Made by a program: the position numbers and the translations under genes. A DNA stretch of 40,084 nt from contig JAHJRI010000052.1 of NCBI GenBank assembly GCA_018830885.1, forward strand, positions 1 to 40,084, in the 5' to 3' direction. The notes under the pieces were generated by a model, which did not search any database, was not told the origin of the DNA, and saw nothing but the letters and a program-made list of their open reading frames with translations. This document shows, piece after piece, positions 1 to 6,993 of this stretch (its first letter is position 1; the number at the start of each line of letters is the position of its first letter). The DNA is from a bacterium (GTDB lineage: Bacteria; SAR324; XYD2-FULL-50-16).

Positions 1-370
1 ATTTTTTTGGCCATGCTGTCCTCGGGAAGGGTTAAAAAAAGGATGTCAAGTACCCTTTATTTATATCCTTTCCGAGGGCTTTTGCATATGATAACAATCA
101 GTTATAAGTATTTTTGAAATCCGAAACTTGAGTTATATATATTAATTTTTATTAATTCTTTTTATTGCCTGAACTAATATTTCTTTAAAATTTTCGATAA
201 ATTTTAAGTGTTTTCAATGAAAACGAATTCTCAAATAGCTCAATATTTCCCCTTTCACTCCATTTTCAAAGATAAATTTCAAAAATTTTTGCAGTATTGA
301 GCAATTTTCAATACTGCAAAAATTACTCAAGGGCCAGTATAAACAGTATATTCATGTTTATTTTAGTAAT
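1..370. other. AT-rich gene-free stretch
   Basis: This stretch is visibly much richer in A and T than the rest of the window and has no open reading frame I would defend. It holds an imperfect inverted repeat, CCTCGGGAAGG at 20-30 against CCTTTCCGAGG at 68-78, and the long perfect hairpin at 284-324. The base composition suggests either horizontally acquired DNA or a large intergenic region belonging to a gene left of the window. Confidence 0.6.
284..324. repeat. Perfect 17-bp inverted repeat (hairpin)
   Basis: The left arm AATTTTTGCAGTATTGA (284-300) is exactly complementary to the right arm at 308-324, with a 7-nt loop (GCAATTT). No T-run follows on the plus strand (ACTCAAGGG), so it is not a clean intrinsic terminator. 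It could be an operator, a mobile-element end or a structured RNA segment. Confidence 0.85.
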
Positions 371-406
371 ATGTTTTTTTCAGGACTTTTGTGTTGTAGC
401 TTAATA

Positions 407-589
407 GGGTGGACCAAAAACATGTGGGTATCTCTGATGGCATGGTCAGTCTGTTATGGAATGGGTTGGGAGTGGGTTAAGCGAAGCCAGGATGGCGGAG
501 TCAACGACCGTCCTCGGAGACGGGCAGGATGCCCGTCGAGAATGAGTTCAGTGACAGATTGATTATGCCCACACTTATTTGGTGCACCC
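407..589 (-). mobile_element. MITE-like element, family A (copy 1)
   Basis: The 183-bp element is bounded by GGGTGGACCAAAAACATGTG on the left and, read inward from the right, GGGTGCACCAAATAAGTGTG. Its interior, read on the minus strand, is closely similar to the element at 14508-14712, including a block around GGTCGTTGACTCCGCCATCC. It has no transposase and no plausible protein. An internal hairpin has arms GACGGGC and GCCCGTC. It is presumably a non-autonomous element mobilised in trans. Confidence 0.7.
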
Positions 590-1458
590 GCTTCATACCG
601 TTAATCTAAAGAATCGGTTTGTAACCCGGATGGGAGCTTTTTCGCTGTACATTGGCTTTCAGTAGGTATTTGCACCTGGGGCGGATGGGTTCGACCGGGT
701 CAGAAAAGTTGATGTAATCGTTCGATACAGAATTCGATCAGTGACAGTGGCTCAGAAAACAGCAGGACAAAGGCAGCTTTTGTTCCGCGGATAGTACCTG
801 TATGAAATTCAACTGATCGACTTACAGTCTGTGGTTGTTCCTCTTTTTGAATTGAACCCTCAAGGGAAAGGCGATCGCGACAGTCAGATTCCTTGAACCT
901 ACCTTGGCGTGAAAATTCTGTTAGGCGGACACCGCCCTGAGGCAGCGGTGCTGGTGTAATAGCTGAGAACTCCCCCAAACCGTGATCGAAATGTCTTTTA
1001 ACAAAATCAAATATGTTCTTTAGCCAGCCAATGACAGCTTCTTTCCTATTTTTGATTGCAGAAAACCCGTCAGTCTGCCGTTTGGACTGTCAGGAATTTT
1101 TGCAGCCTGTAAAAAACTGACCATAGACCTGGATTGTCCGTCATTACCGCCGGAAGCTGGTCTCACAACAGAATCCGGGATCCAGCGCAAAACCCAGTAG
1201 AAAACTGTATTTAAATCGCAGACAGTCCGCCGGATGTCAGGCGTCGCCCCGGGAACAGGGGATGCCGGTGTCCTGAGACTAATCACTGTTTCCTGTAAAA
1301 AACCAGACAACTGCTGCGAGCTACGACATCAGGAGACGGGCACTTCCAGCAGTTATCCGAAAGAAGGACTGACCGGTGGCATAACTGTTGCTGCAGTGGA
1401 TAGTGTGAATCATATCCGGACCCCATCGGCAACAGAATAGTGCTGGAAGGAGCAGGCC
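590..1458. other. Gene-free stretch upstream of the kinase-like gene
   Basis: About 870 bp with only short open frames on both strands, for example minus-strand frames at 700-978 and 1020-1310. None has a recognisable domain or a convincing ribosome binding site. Base composition is back to that of the rest of the window. It may be decayed coding sequence. I see no repeat or RNA signature in it. Confidence 0.45.
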
Positions 1459-2415
1459 ATGAACAATGAGATTTCGACTCTCGAGCAACGAATACGTAAT
1501 GTGACGGGACAGGCGATTCCAAAAAATCTCAGGGTCTTTGACGACCTCACGGACTATAGCCGGATCGATGTTGGCCACGTGCTGCATCTGGGTGAAAACG
1601 ATTATCTGGTGAGGGGTCACGCCCGGGAAGGCCGGTTTGGGATTGATGATCAACCGAAGTTATGGGTCAAATCAGCAGTCGATCTGCAGACCGGTGAAAG
1701 GAAATTCATTAAAATGGTTTTTCTTGAAACCTTCACCTGCAGAATCGGTTCGATGGCATTCGATTGCGTGCGCAGCCCTGAAAAAGAGGCCGACGTTCTC
1801 CTGAAGATGAGGGGTCATCCGCATTTTATGCAAGGGGTATCTGTGCCGGATGTTTCAGGAAACCTTGTCAGAATCCTTGACGTTGTCCCGGGGATTTCAT
1901 GTTATGAATACTTGCGACGGTTGGATATCCCTCATGAGGAATACTATCATCATCGATTAAATGAGGTCATGGCCCCGGTTATCGAAGCTATCGCTGCAAT
2001 TTCCGAACTTCACGATCTGGGTCTCAATCACGGGGACATTCGAGCTGACCACCTGTTTGTGCAAAAAGGGAACGCACCCTTCGTCTGGATCGATTTTGAT
2101 TATGATATCAAGAGTCAGGTTTATGATGCGTACTGTCTGGGAAACATTCTGCTGCAGACCGTTGGCAAGGGTCGACATTCACTGCATGATATCCGCCTGG
2201 CCCCCTCCAACTACCCTGATCTGAAAGAAAGCCTGGACGCTGGTGACATGTCCCTGATGTTTCGACACCGGGTTGCCAACCTTCGAAAACTATTCCCCTA
2301 TATCTCTGCAGACCTGAATGATTTCTTAATGCGTTTTTCGACGCGTTCCATAAACCCCTCGCTGTCTGTCAAGGATTTAAAAACCGATCTTCTATCCCTC
2401 TTCCCGGTAGCCTGA
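1459..2415 (+). CDS. Atypical Ser/Thr protein kinase-like protein
   Basis: The 318-residue protein has a eukaryotic-type kinase fold signature. A likely ATP-binding lysine sits in KFIKMVF, a helix-C glutamate candidate in SPEKEADVL, the catalytic loop HGDIRADH at residues 191-198 (Asp193), and the metal-binding aspartate in WIDFDYD (Asp212). Two deviations stand out: the asparagine of the usual HRDxxxxN is a histidine (His198), and DFG reads DFD. It may therefore be an atypical kinase, a small-molecule phosphotransferase or a pseudokinase. There is no membrane segment or sensor domain, and the length equals a single kinase domain. The start is supported by GGAG ten bases upstream. The gene stands alone between a gene-free stretch and a repeat, so its partner is unknown. 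Confidence 0.75.
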   Translation: MNNEISTLEQRIRNVTGQAIPKNLRVFDDLTDYSRIDVGHVLHLGENDYLVRGHAREGRFGIDDQPKLWVKSAVDLQTGERKFIKMVFLETFTCRIGSMAFDCVRSPEKEADVLLKMRGHPHFMQGVSVPDVSGNLVRILDVVPGISCYEYLRRLDIPHEEYYHHRLNEVMAPVIEAIAAISELHDLGLNHGDIRADHLFVQKGNAPFVWIDFDYDIKSQVYDAYCLGNILLQTVGKGRHSLHDIRLAPSNYPDLKESLDAGDMSLMFRHRVANLRKLFPYISADLNDFLMRFSTRSINPSLSVKDLKTDLLSLFPVA

Positions 2416-2480
2416 CCCATGGGGTCAAAATGTCAAATCAGAGTCAAGTGTGTGGCAAACATTCAGTTGAATATGGCTAA

Positions 2481-2691
2481 AGGTGGCATAACCTGTATGC
2501 AATTGAACTCATTCTCGGCAGCCATCCATGTTCGAAGCTGAGAGTCTCGCTTCTCACCTCCAAGGGCGGTCGTTGACTTCGCCCTCCTGGCTTCGTTTAA
2601 CCACTCCCAACCCGCTCATGAGAAGCGAGACTGGCAGCTTCGAAAAGACCGATCACACCTTCAATGGTGCCCACAGGTTTTTGGTGCACCC
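2481..2691 (+). mobile_element. MITE-like element, family A (copy 2)
   Basis: About 210 bp shares most of its length with the element at 14508-14712, in the same orientation, including the block from GGGCGGTCGTTGACTTCGCC to the right end GGTGCACCC. The left terminus is degraded, so that boundary is approximate. The internal hairpin region differs from the other copies. A 64-codon open frame through it is an artefact of the repeat. Confidence 0.65.
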
Positions 2692-2707
2692 TTTAACATT
2701 GTTGAAA

Positions 2708-2736
2708 TTTACATTTCAATGAATTGTGTTTATAAT
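2708..2736 (+). promoter_or_regulatory. Predicted sigma-70 promoter of the mntA-like gene
   Basis: TTTACA at 2708-2713, 17 bases, then a consensus TATAAT at 2731-2736. It starts 17 bp beyond the right end of the repeat element and about 80 bp before the nucleotidyltransferase start codon. Confidence 0.55.
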
Positions 2737-2816
2737 CAGGCTAGAAAACTGACAAGATTCGTATGGAAAAAAGCTGGTTGCCAGCATGCTCTTTACGACC
2801 GACCCTATTCGCCATT

Positions 2817-3113
2817 ATGAAAAAGACAATATCTGAAATAAAAGACGAGTTGAGAAGTCAAATGCCGCTATTGTCGAAGCAATATGGGGTTAAGTCCATA
2901 TCCTTATTTGGCTCCTACATAAAAGGGCAGGAGAAAAGTGAGAGTGACTTGGATATTTTGGTTGAATATACCGAGTTGCCTGGCCTGATCAAATATATTG
3001 AGCTCGAAAATCGATTATCGGACCTGTTGGGGATCAAAGTCGATCTTGTTATTCGTGACTCGTTAAAACCTCGCATAGCAGATAACGTTCTATTGGATGC
3101 CGTTCAAATATGA
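2817..3113 (+). CDS. MntA-type nucleotidyltransferase antitoxin
   Basis: A 98-residue minimal nucleotidyltransferase carrying the GS-x10-DxD motif: Gly32-Ser33 and Asp44/Asp46 in GSYIKGQEKSESDLDI. Members of this family (MNT domain, PF01909/PF18765) are antitoxins that AMPylate a HEPN RNase toxin (HepT) encoded next to them. I chose ATG 2817 over the in-frame ATG at 2763 because family members start near MKK and the extra 18 residues look non-homologous. The stop overlaps the next start (ATGA at 3110-3113), the usual coupling of an MNT-HEPN pair. All catalytic residues appear intact even though the partner toxin is broken. Confidence 0.85.
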   Translation: MKKTISEIKDELRSQMPLLSKQYGVKSISLFGSYIKGQEKSESDLDILVEYTELPGLIKYIELENRLSDLLGIKVDLVIRDSLKPRIADNVLLDAVQI

Positions 3114-3265
3114 CGATCAAACGGAAACATCGAGATTACCTTGAGGATATTGCAGAAGAGATTCGAAAAGTTGCTCAATTCGTCAAGGAGTATCGCTTCG
3201 AACAATTCAAGGTTGATGAAAAGACTGTTTAGGCCGTTATTCGTGCAATTGAAATTATCGGCGTG
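3110..3265 (+). pseudogene. Broken HepT-like HEPN toxin
   Basis: Translation from ATG 3110 starts like the HEPN toxin of an MNT-HEPN pair (acidic helical N-terminus, DYLEDIAEEIRKVAQFV). It runs 40 codons to an in-frame TAG at 3230-3232. The same frame continues after the stop with AVIRAIEIIG, the sequence expected next in HepT proteins (AVxRxLEIIGEA). Homology stops around 3264, just before the end of the convergent Nudix gene at 3276. The gene thus has both a nonsense codon and a deletion of the C-terminal half, where the catalytic Rx4-6H RNase motif normally lies. It should be inactive as an RNase. Confidence 0.75.
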
Positions 3266-3275
3266 GGAAACGGGC

Positions 3276-4259
3276 TCAGTTCGGTTGCCTCTCCTTTCGG
3301 GCTAACGCATTCACCCATTTCTGCTCGGTGTTCCGGAGGGGCATGGTGTGAGACCAGATATCAATCACCGATAAATCAGTCACATCCGCCAGCAGAGCCG
3401 CCAGAGAATCTTCCGTGTAATTGTTAAAATAACGCCCTTTCTCATCCACTGTTTCACGATCGCCCCATTTGAAGGACATATAGACAACGCCCCTGTCCTT
3501 CAGCGCCTGGGTAATCCGCGCCAGAACATCACGCATTTGCCCCTTTGAACAATGCAATAAACTGGCGCAGGCCCAGACACCTTCGAATGCATGGCTGAAC
3601 TGGATCTCTTGAATCGGTGCCACGATAACAGGTTGCCCGATCCACTTTTCTGCGCAGGCTGCTATTTCAGCGCTGCCATCCAAGGCGGTAACAGAGTAGC
3701 CTTTTTCGATAAATATCCTGCTGTCGCGCCCCGAACCGCAGCCAAGATCGAGGATATGGGCGCCTGCAGGCAACCGGTCCTGGAAAGGACGATACAGGCC
3801 CTGCATGTCAAAAGCGATTGTTTCATCGCAGTAATCCTCCGCATTGTCCGCATAAAATCTTGTCGTACGGATAAGCGCCTGATACAGGTCGACCAGGGGA
3901 ACGTCGGCTGGCGCCCATTCAACCGTGTGCAGATCTTCGACGGTCAGCCAGCAGATGTCATCGTGATCGATCAATTTGAACGCACCCGTGTAGTGCTCAA
4001 CCACATAAGCCATCAGCCGGACAATTGTTGATCCGTATTCATAGGTACTTTCGCCAAAAAACGGGCCAATCGTTGCGGTAATGCTGAACTCTTCCTGAAG
4101 TTCCCTTATGAGACAATTTTCAGGGGTCTCACCCTCTTTGATTTTTCCGCCTGGGAATTCCCAATAACCGGCGAGGTGCACCCCCGGTTTTCGTCGGGCT
4201 GCAAGGACTTTATCGGAATCGACGATAATAGCGGCCGTAACATCAATCTTCTTTTTCAT
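3276..4259 (-). CDS. Nudix hydrolase fused to a SAM-dependent methyltransferase
   Basis: The 327-residue protein has two domains. Residues 1-130 are a MutT-type Nudix domain (CTP/8-oxo-dGTP diphosphatase-like) with GYWEFPGGKIKEGE and a Nudix box whose core is Gly38, Glu44, Arg52-Glu53 and Glu56-Glu57. Residues 134-327 are a class I methyltransferase with the SAM-binding loop ILDLGCGSGRDS (169-180) and the acidic residue in VTALDGS. The second half resembles TehB/UbiE-like methyltransferases. Nudix and methyltransferase domains are normally separate genes, so the fusion is unusual. It may sanitise or modify a nucleotide or nucleic acid, but the substrate is unknown. It is convergent with the broken toxin gene and has 440 bp of non-coding DNA upstream. 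Confidence 0.85.
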   Translation of the reverse strand: MKKKIDVTAAIIVDSDKVLAARRKPGVHLAGYWEFPGGKIKEGETPENCLIRELQEEFSITATIGPFFGESTYEYGSTIVRLMAYVVEHYTGAFKLIDHDDICWLTVEDLHTVEWAPADVPLVDLYQALIRTTRFYADNAEDYCDETIAFDMQGLYRPFQDRLPAGAHILDLGCGSGRDSRIFIEKGYSVTALDGSAEIAACAEKWIGQPVIVAPIQEIQFSHAFEGVWACASLLHCSKGQMRDVLARITQALKDRGVVYMSFKWGDRETVDEKGRYFNNYTEDSLAALLADVTDLSVIDIWSHTMPLRNTEQKWVNALARKERQPN

Positions 4260-4607
4260 ATTTTGTTCTTCTTAAAAACACCCATGACCAGCAGGTCACA
4301 ACGAAGCATGAGAATGATATCTCGGTGTTCACCCGCTCCATTTCGCCAAGATCATCTAGAAACGCGTCTAATCAACTGAAACGGCTTCACACCAGTCTCT
4401 TCCGGGGTCCTATTCTCATACAAACACCCATGACCAGCAGGGTACAAATACGCAATCGACTCCAGGTATCGTATCATCAACTTTTTGACCCGAAAGGGGT
4501 ACTTACATATTTCCATATCTGTCAGTAAAGCTATCAAGAAATGACTTCGTGTCAAGGTATTCTGCATAAAAAATCGCATGGGAATGATTCGTCCCCTGTT
4601 TGGTTGC
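4260..4607. other. Intergenic region with a short direct repeat
   Basis: The region separates the divergent Nudix-methyltransferase gene and the TrmB operon. It contains a direct repeat with the core AAACACCCATGACCAGCAGG, at about 4276-4295 and again at about 4422-4441, 146 bp apart. The bases after it (TCACAACGAAGC against GTACAAATACGC) are also similar. No gene is evident. Confidence 0.5.
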
Positions 4608-4637
4608 TTGACAGAACTCGAAACTTGGATCTATAAA
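4608..4637 (+). promoter_or_regulatory. Predicted promoter of the TrmB catabolic operon
   Basis: A consensus -35 box TTGACA at 4608-4613 is followed after 18 bases by TATAAA at 4632-4637 (17 bases to CTATAA). The expected start of transcription near 4644 falls inside the inverted repeat at 4639-4662. A second weaker promoter, TTGTAC-N17-TTATAA (4642-4670), overlaps it. Confidence 0.6.
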
Positions 4638-4638
4638 G

Positions 4639-4662
4639 ATGTTGTACATTATATGACAACAT
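4639..4662 (+). promoter_or_regulatory. Candidate operator of the TrmB-family regulator
   Basis: A perfect inverted repeat ATGTTGT-N10-ACAACAT covers the predicted transcription start. The position suits repression by blocking promoter clearance. Because the first gene downstream encodes a DNA-binding regulator, autoregulation is the simplest reading. No protein-DNA data support this; it is inferred from symmetry and position. Confidence 0.5.
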
Positions 4663-4699
4663 TGTTATAAACATTACAAAATCTCTCTTTCTGGTATCC

Positions 4700-5488
4700 A
4701 TGGCACTTTCAAAAAAGCAACAGATCCTGGGGATGTCGGATTCGGAAATGACGGTCTATCTGGCGTTGTTCAAGAACAACCCGATCAACGGATCTCAGCT
4801 CAGTAAGCTCAGTTCGATTCCCCGAACCCGGATTTATGATGTTTTGCGGGACATGAAGCGCAAAGGGATGGTTATGGAGCTGGCGAACGGGCAGTTTGTT
4901 CCGCTGCCACCGGAGGAGCTGATCAAGCGGATGCGCAGCCGGTATGAATCGGAGTTGGAGGCGTTTGAAGAAATGCTGCAAAACTCGACCCAGCCGGAAA
5001 CCTATGACTACTTCTGGACGCTTCACGGGTACCGGGATGTTATGACCAAATCGAAGGAGATGATCGCAACGGCTCAGCAGGAGCTATATGTGCTGCTGTT
5101 TCCGGAGGAGGCGCTGGAGCTGGATGCGCATCTTCAGGCCGCGGAGAAAAGTGGCGTGGTCATCAAGTATGTATCCATGGGGGTTCCCCGGACAGTGTTT
5201 GCGCTGCAGGTCGTCCATCCAGACTCGGACGCGGTCAGAAAGCGGCAGCAGGGGAGGGTATTCGATATCGTCAAGGATAAGGAGGAGATCCTGGTCGGTC
5301 TGTTTAAAAAAGGGCAGGAGGACCGTTCGCCGATCAACTGGGCGCGGAATCACTGGTTTGTGATGGCCATCCGGGAAGGGGTCCGGCATGACTTTTTTCA
5401 CTGTTTTATGGAGAAGATGGTTGACCGGGGAGAGGCGCTGACGGCTGACGAGAAATCAATTTATAACATTATCAAGAACGATGTCTGA
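4700..5488 (+). CDS. TrmB-family transcriptional regulator
   Basis: The 262-residue protein starts with a winged helix-turn-helix of the TrmB family (PF01978) at about residues 10-80, with NGSQLSKLSSIPRTRIYDVL as the helix-turn-helix and GMVMELANGQFVPLPPEEL as the wing and linker. A short coiled segment and an effector-binding-like C-terminal domain follow. TrmB proteins are mostly archaeal regulators of sugar and other metabolic genes, and bacterial members also occur. The Shine-Dalgarno is weak (no clear GGAG), in contrast with the strong promoter upstream. It leads a run of five same-strand genes and probably controls them in response to their substrate or a pathway intermediate. Confidence 0.88.
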   Translation: MALSKKQQILGMSDSEMTVYLALFKNNPINGSQLSKLSSIPRTRIYDVLRDMKRKGMVMELANGQFVPLPPEELIKRMRSRYESELEAFEEMLQNSTQPETYDYFWTLHGYRDVMTKSKEMIATAQQELYVLLFPEEALELDAHLQAAEKSGVVIKYVSMGVPRTVFALQVVHPDSDAVRKRQQGRVFDIVKDKEEILVGLFKKGQEDRSPINWARNHWFVMAIREGVRHDFFHCFMEKMVDRGEALTADEKSIYNIIKNDV

Positions 5489-5544
5489 GCTGAACAAAGC
5501 CGGTGGCATCGCCTACCGGGAAACGACCCTGACATGATGCCAGC

Positions 5545-6318
5545 ATGAAACCGATTCTCAACGATCATGAACCGCGTCCGGCAACCTGCACCAATGCTGA
5601 CGGGAGCTCGCCCTTTCTTTTCATCTGTGAACATGCCTGCAATCGTATTCCCGAGTCGCTGGACGGCTTGGGGCTCACTCACCCGGACCTTAACCGTCAC
5701 ATTGCCTGGGATATCGGGGCACTGGCAGTTGCCCGGCTGCTGGCCGACAGGCTTGATGCGGCGCTGATCTTTCAGAATTACTCGCGCCTGGTTATTGACT
5801 GCAACCGGAACCTCCGGGCTGAATCACTGGTTCCGGCAGTCAGTGACGGTACCGTGATCCCCGGCAATCAGGACCTTTCCCAGGCGGCCGTCGCAGACCG
5901 AATAGAGGCGATATGGAAGCCGCTTCAAAACGAGATTATGAACCATCTGGATCAACGGGCGGCAGACGGGCGCAAGACGATCATCATCCCGGTCCACAGT
6001 TTTACCCCTGTTCTGGCTGGCCGAGAGCGGCCCTGGCAGGTTGGACTTCTGTTTCACCATGATCCGTCGCTGGCAGCGGCATTTCAAATGATCCTGGCCG
6101 ATCGGGATGCATCATTGCGCATCGGTATGAATCAGCCCTATCGCGTTATGGATGAAGAGGATCAGACGATCCCCGTATTTGGTGAACAAATGGGATTCAG
6201 ACATGTCGCTGTGGAAATCCGTCAGGACCTTATTTCAGATGTGGCAGGCCGGGAAAAATGGGGGCGTTCCCTGGCGTCTGCCTGTCACACGTATCTTACT
6301 CAACACAAGGAAGACTAA
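5545..6318 (+). CDS. N-formylglutamate amidohydrolase family protein
   Basis: The 257-residue protein matches the N-formylglutamate amidohydrolase family (PF05013). It shows FICEHACNRIPESL near the N-terminus, HIAWDIGALAVARLLADRL, the conserved YSRLVIDCNR segment, and IIPVHSFTP in the middle. Classic members release formate from N-formylglutamate in histidine degradation. No histidine-utilisation gene is nearby, so the real substrate here may be another N-acyl or gamma-glutamyl amino compound. It lies 56 bp after the regulator and 15 bp before the isochorismatase-like gene. Confidence 0.85.
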   Translation: MKPILNDHEPRPATCTNADGSSPFLFICEHACNRIPESLDGLGLTHPDLNRHIAWDIGALAVARLLADRLDAALIFQNYSRLVIDCNRNLRAESLVPAVSDGTVIPGNQDLSQAAVADRIEAIWKPLQNEIMNHLDQRAADGRKTIIIPVHSFTPVLAGRERPWQVGLLFHHDPSLAAAFQMILADRDASLRIGMNQPYRVMDEEDQTIPVFGEQMGFRHVAVEIRQDLISDVAGREKWGRSLASACHTYLTQHKED

Positions 6319-6333
6319 CCTGAAGGGCGGATC

Positions 6334-6993
6334 ATGGCGGCGTTTTTGTCGAGGGAAATTGCACTGGTACCGGAGCAGACTGTTTTCCTGATTGTTGATG
6401 TTCAACAATACAGCTGCAGCCGGCAGGGGGGGATGTTCAGAGGAAGAAAACCGGTGGCGATGGCAGCCTTTGATTATTATTTTGAGCGCCTGGACCAGAT
6501 GGTTCTGCCCAATATTGTTCGTCTTCAGGCTGCCTGCAGAGCCACCGGGATTGAAGTGATGTTCACGGTGATTGAAAGCCTGACACAGGACGGCCGGGAC
6601 CGCGGACTGGACTACAAGATATCCGGATTTAACATCCCAAGGGGGTCTGCGGATGCGAAGATCCCCGATGCAGTGCAGCCACTGGGGGATGAGATGACCA
6701 TTCCAAAAACCTCTTCCAGTGTCTTCAACTCAACCTGTATCGATTATATCCTGCGCAACCTTGGCTGCAGGCAACTGGTGATCTGCGGGGTATTGAGCGA
6801 TCAGTGCGTGGAAAGCGCCGTGCGCGATGCCTGCGATTTGAACTATCTGGTGACGCTGGTTCCGGATGCCTGTGCCACTTACACCGCAGAACGGCAACTG
6901 GCATCCTTGAATACCATCACCGGCTATTGCCGCCAAAGGGATACCGATGCGCTGATCCAGGAAATCAACCGTAAACCGGAGATGATTGGATGA
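6334..6993 (+). CDS. Isochorismatase-family cysteine hydrolase
   Basis: The 219-residue alpha/beta protein has the catalytic triad of this family: Asp22 in FLIVDVQQ, Lys125 in TIPKTSSSVF, and Cys158 in GVLSDQCVESAVRDA. The family includes nicotinamidase, ureidoacrylate amidohydrolase, N-carbamoylsarcosine amidase and biuret hydrolase. Exact activity cannot be read from the motifs, but an amidase releasing ammonia or a carboxylic acid fits the operon. Its stop overlaps the next start in ATGA (6990-6993), so translation is probably coupled to the ligase that follows. Confidence 0.85.
   Translation: MAAFLSREIALVPEQTVFLIVDVQQYSCSRQGGMFRGRKPVAMAAFDYYFERLDQMVLPNIVRLQAACRATGIEVMFTVIESLTQDGRDRGLDYKISGFNIPRGSADAKIPDAVQPLGDEMTIPKTSSSVFNSTCIDYILRNLGCRQLVICGVLSDQCVESAVRDACDLNYLVTLVPDACATYTAERQLASLNTITGYCRQRDTDALIQEINRKPEMIG

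Noticed and set aside
284..324. Intrinsic terminator
   Set aside because: The stem is strong, but no T-run follows on the plus strand, so I list it only as a hairpin.
1020..1653. Overlapping short frames on both strands before the kinase gene
   Set aside because: They have no recognisable domain and no Shine-Dalgarno, and some overlap the start of the kinase-like gene.
2528..2722. 64-codon open frame on the plus strand
   Set aside because: It lies within the family A repeat, whose other copies do not keep the frame open, and it has no ribosome binding site.
5545..6318. hutG-type histidine degradation gene
   Set aside because: No other histidine-utilisation gene is nearby, so I name only the family and not the pathway.
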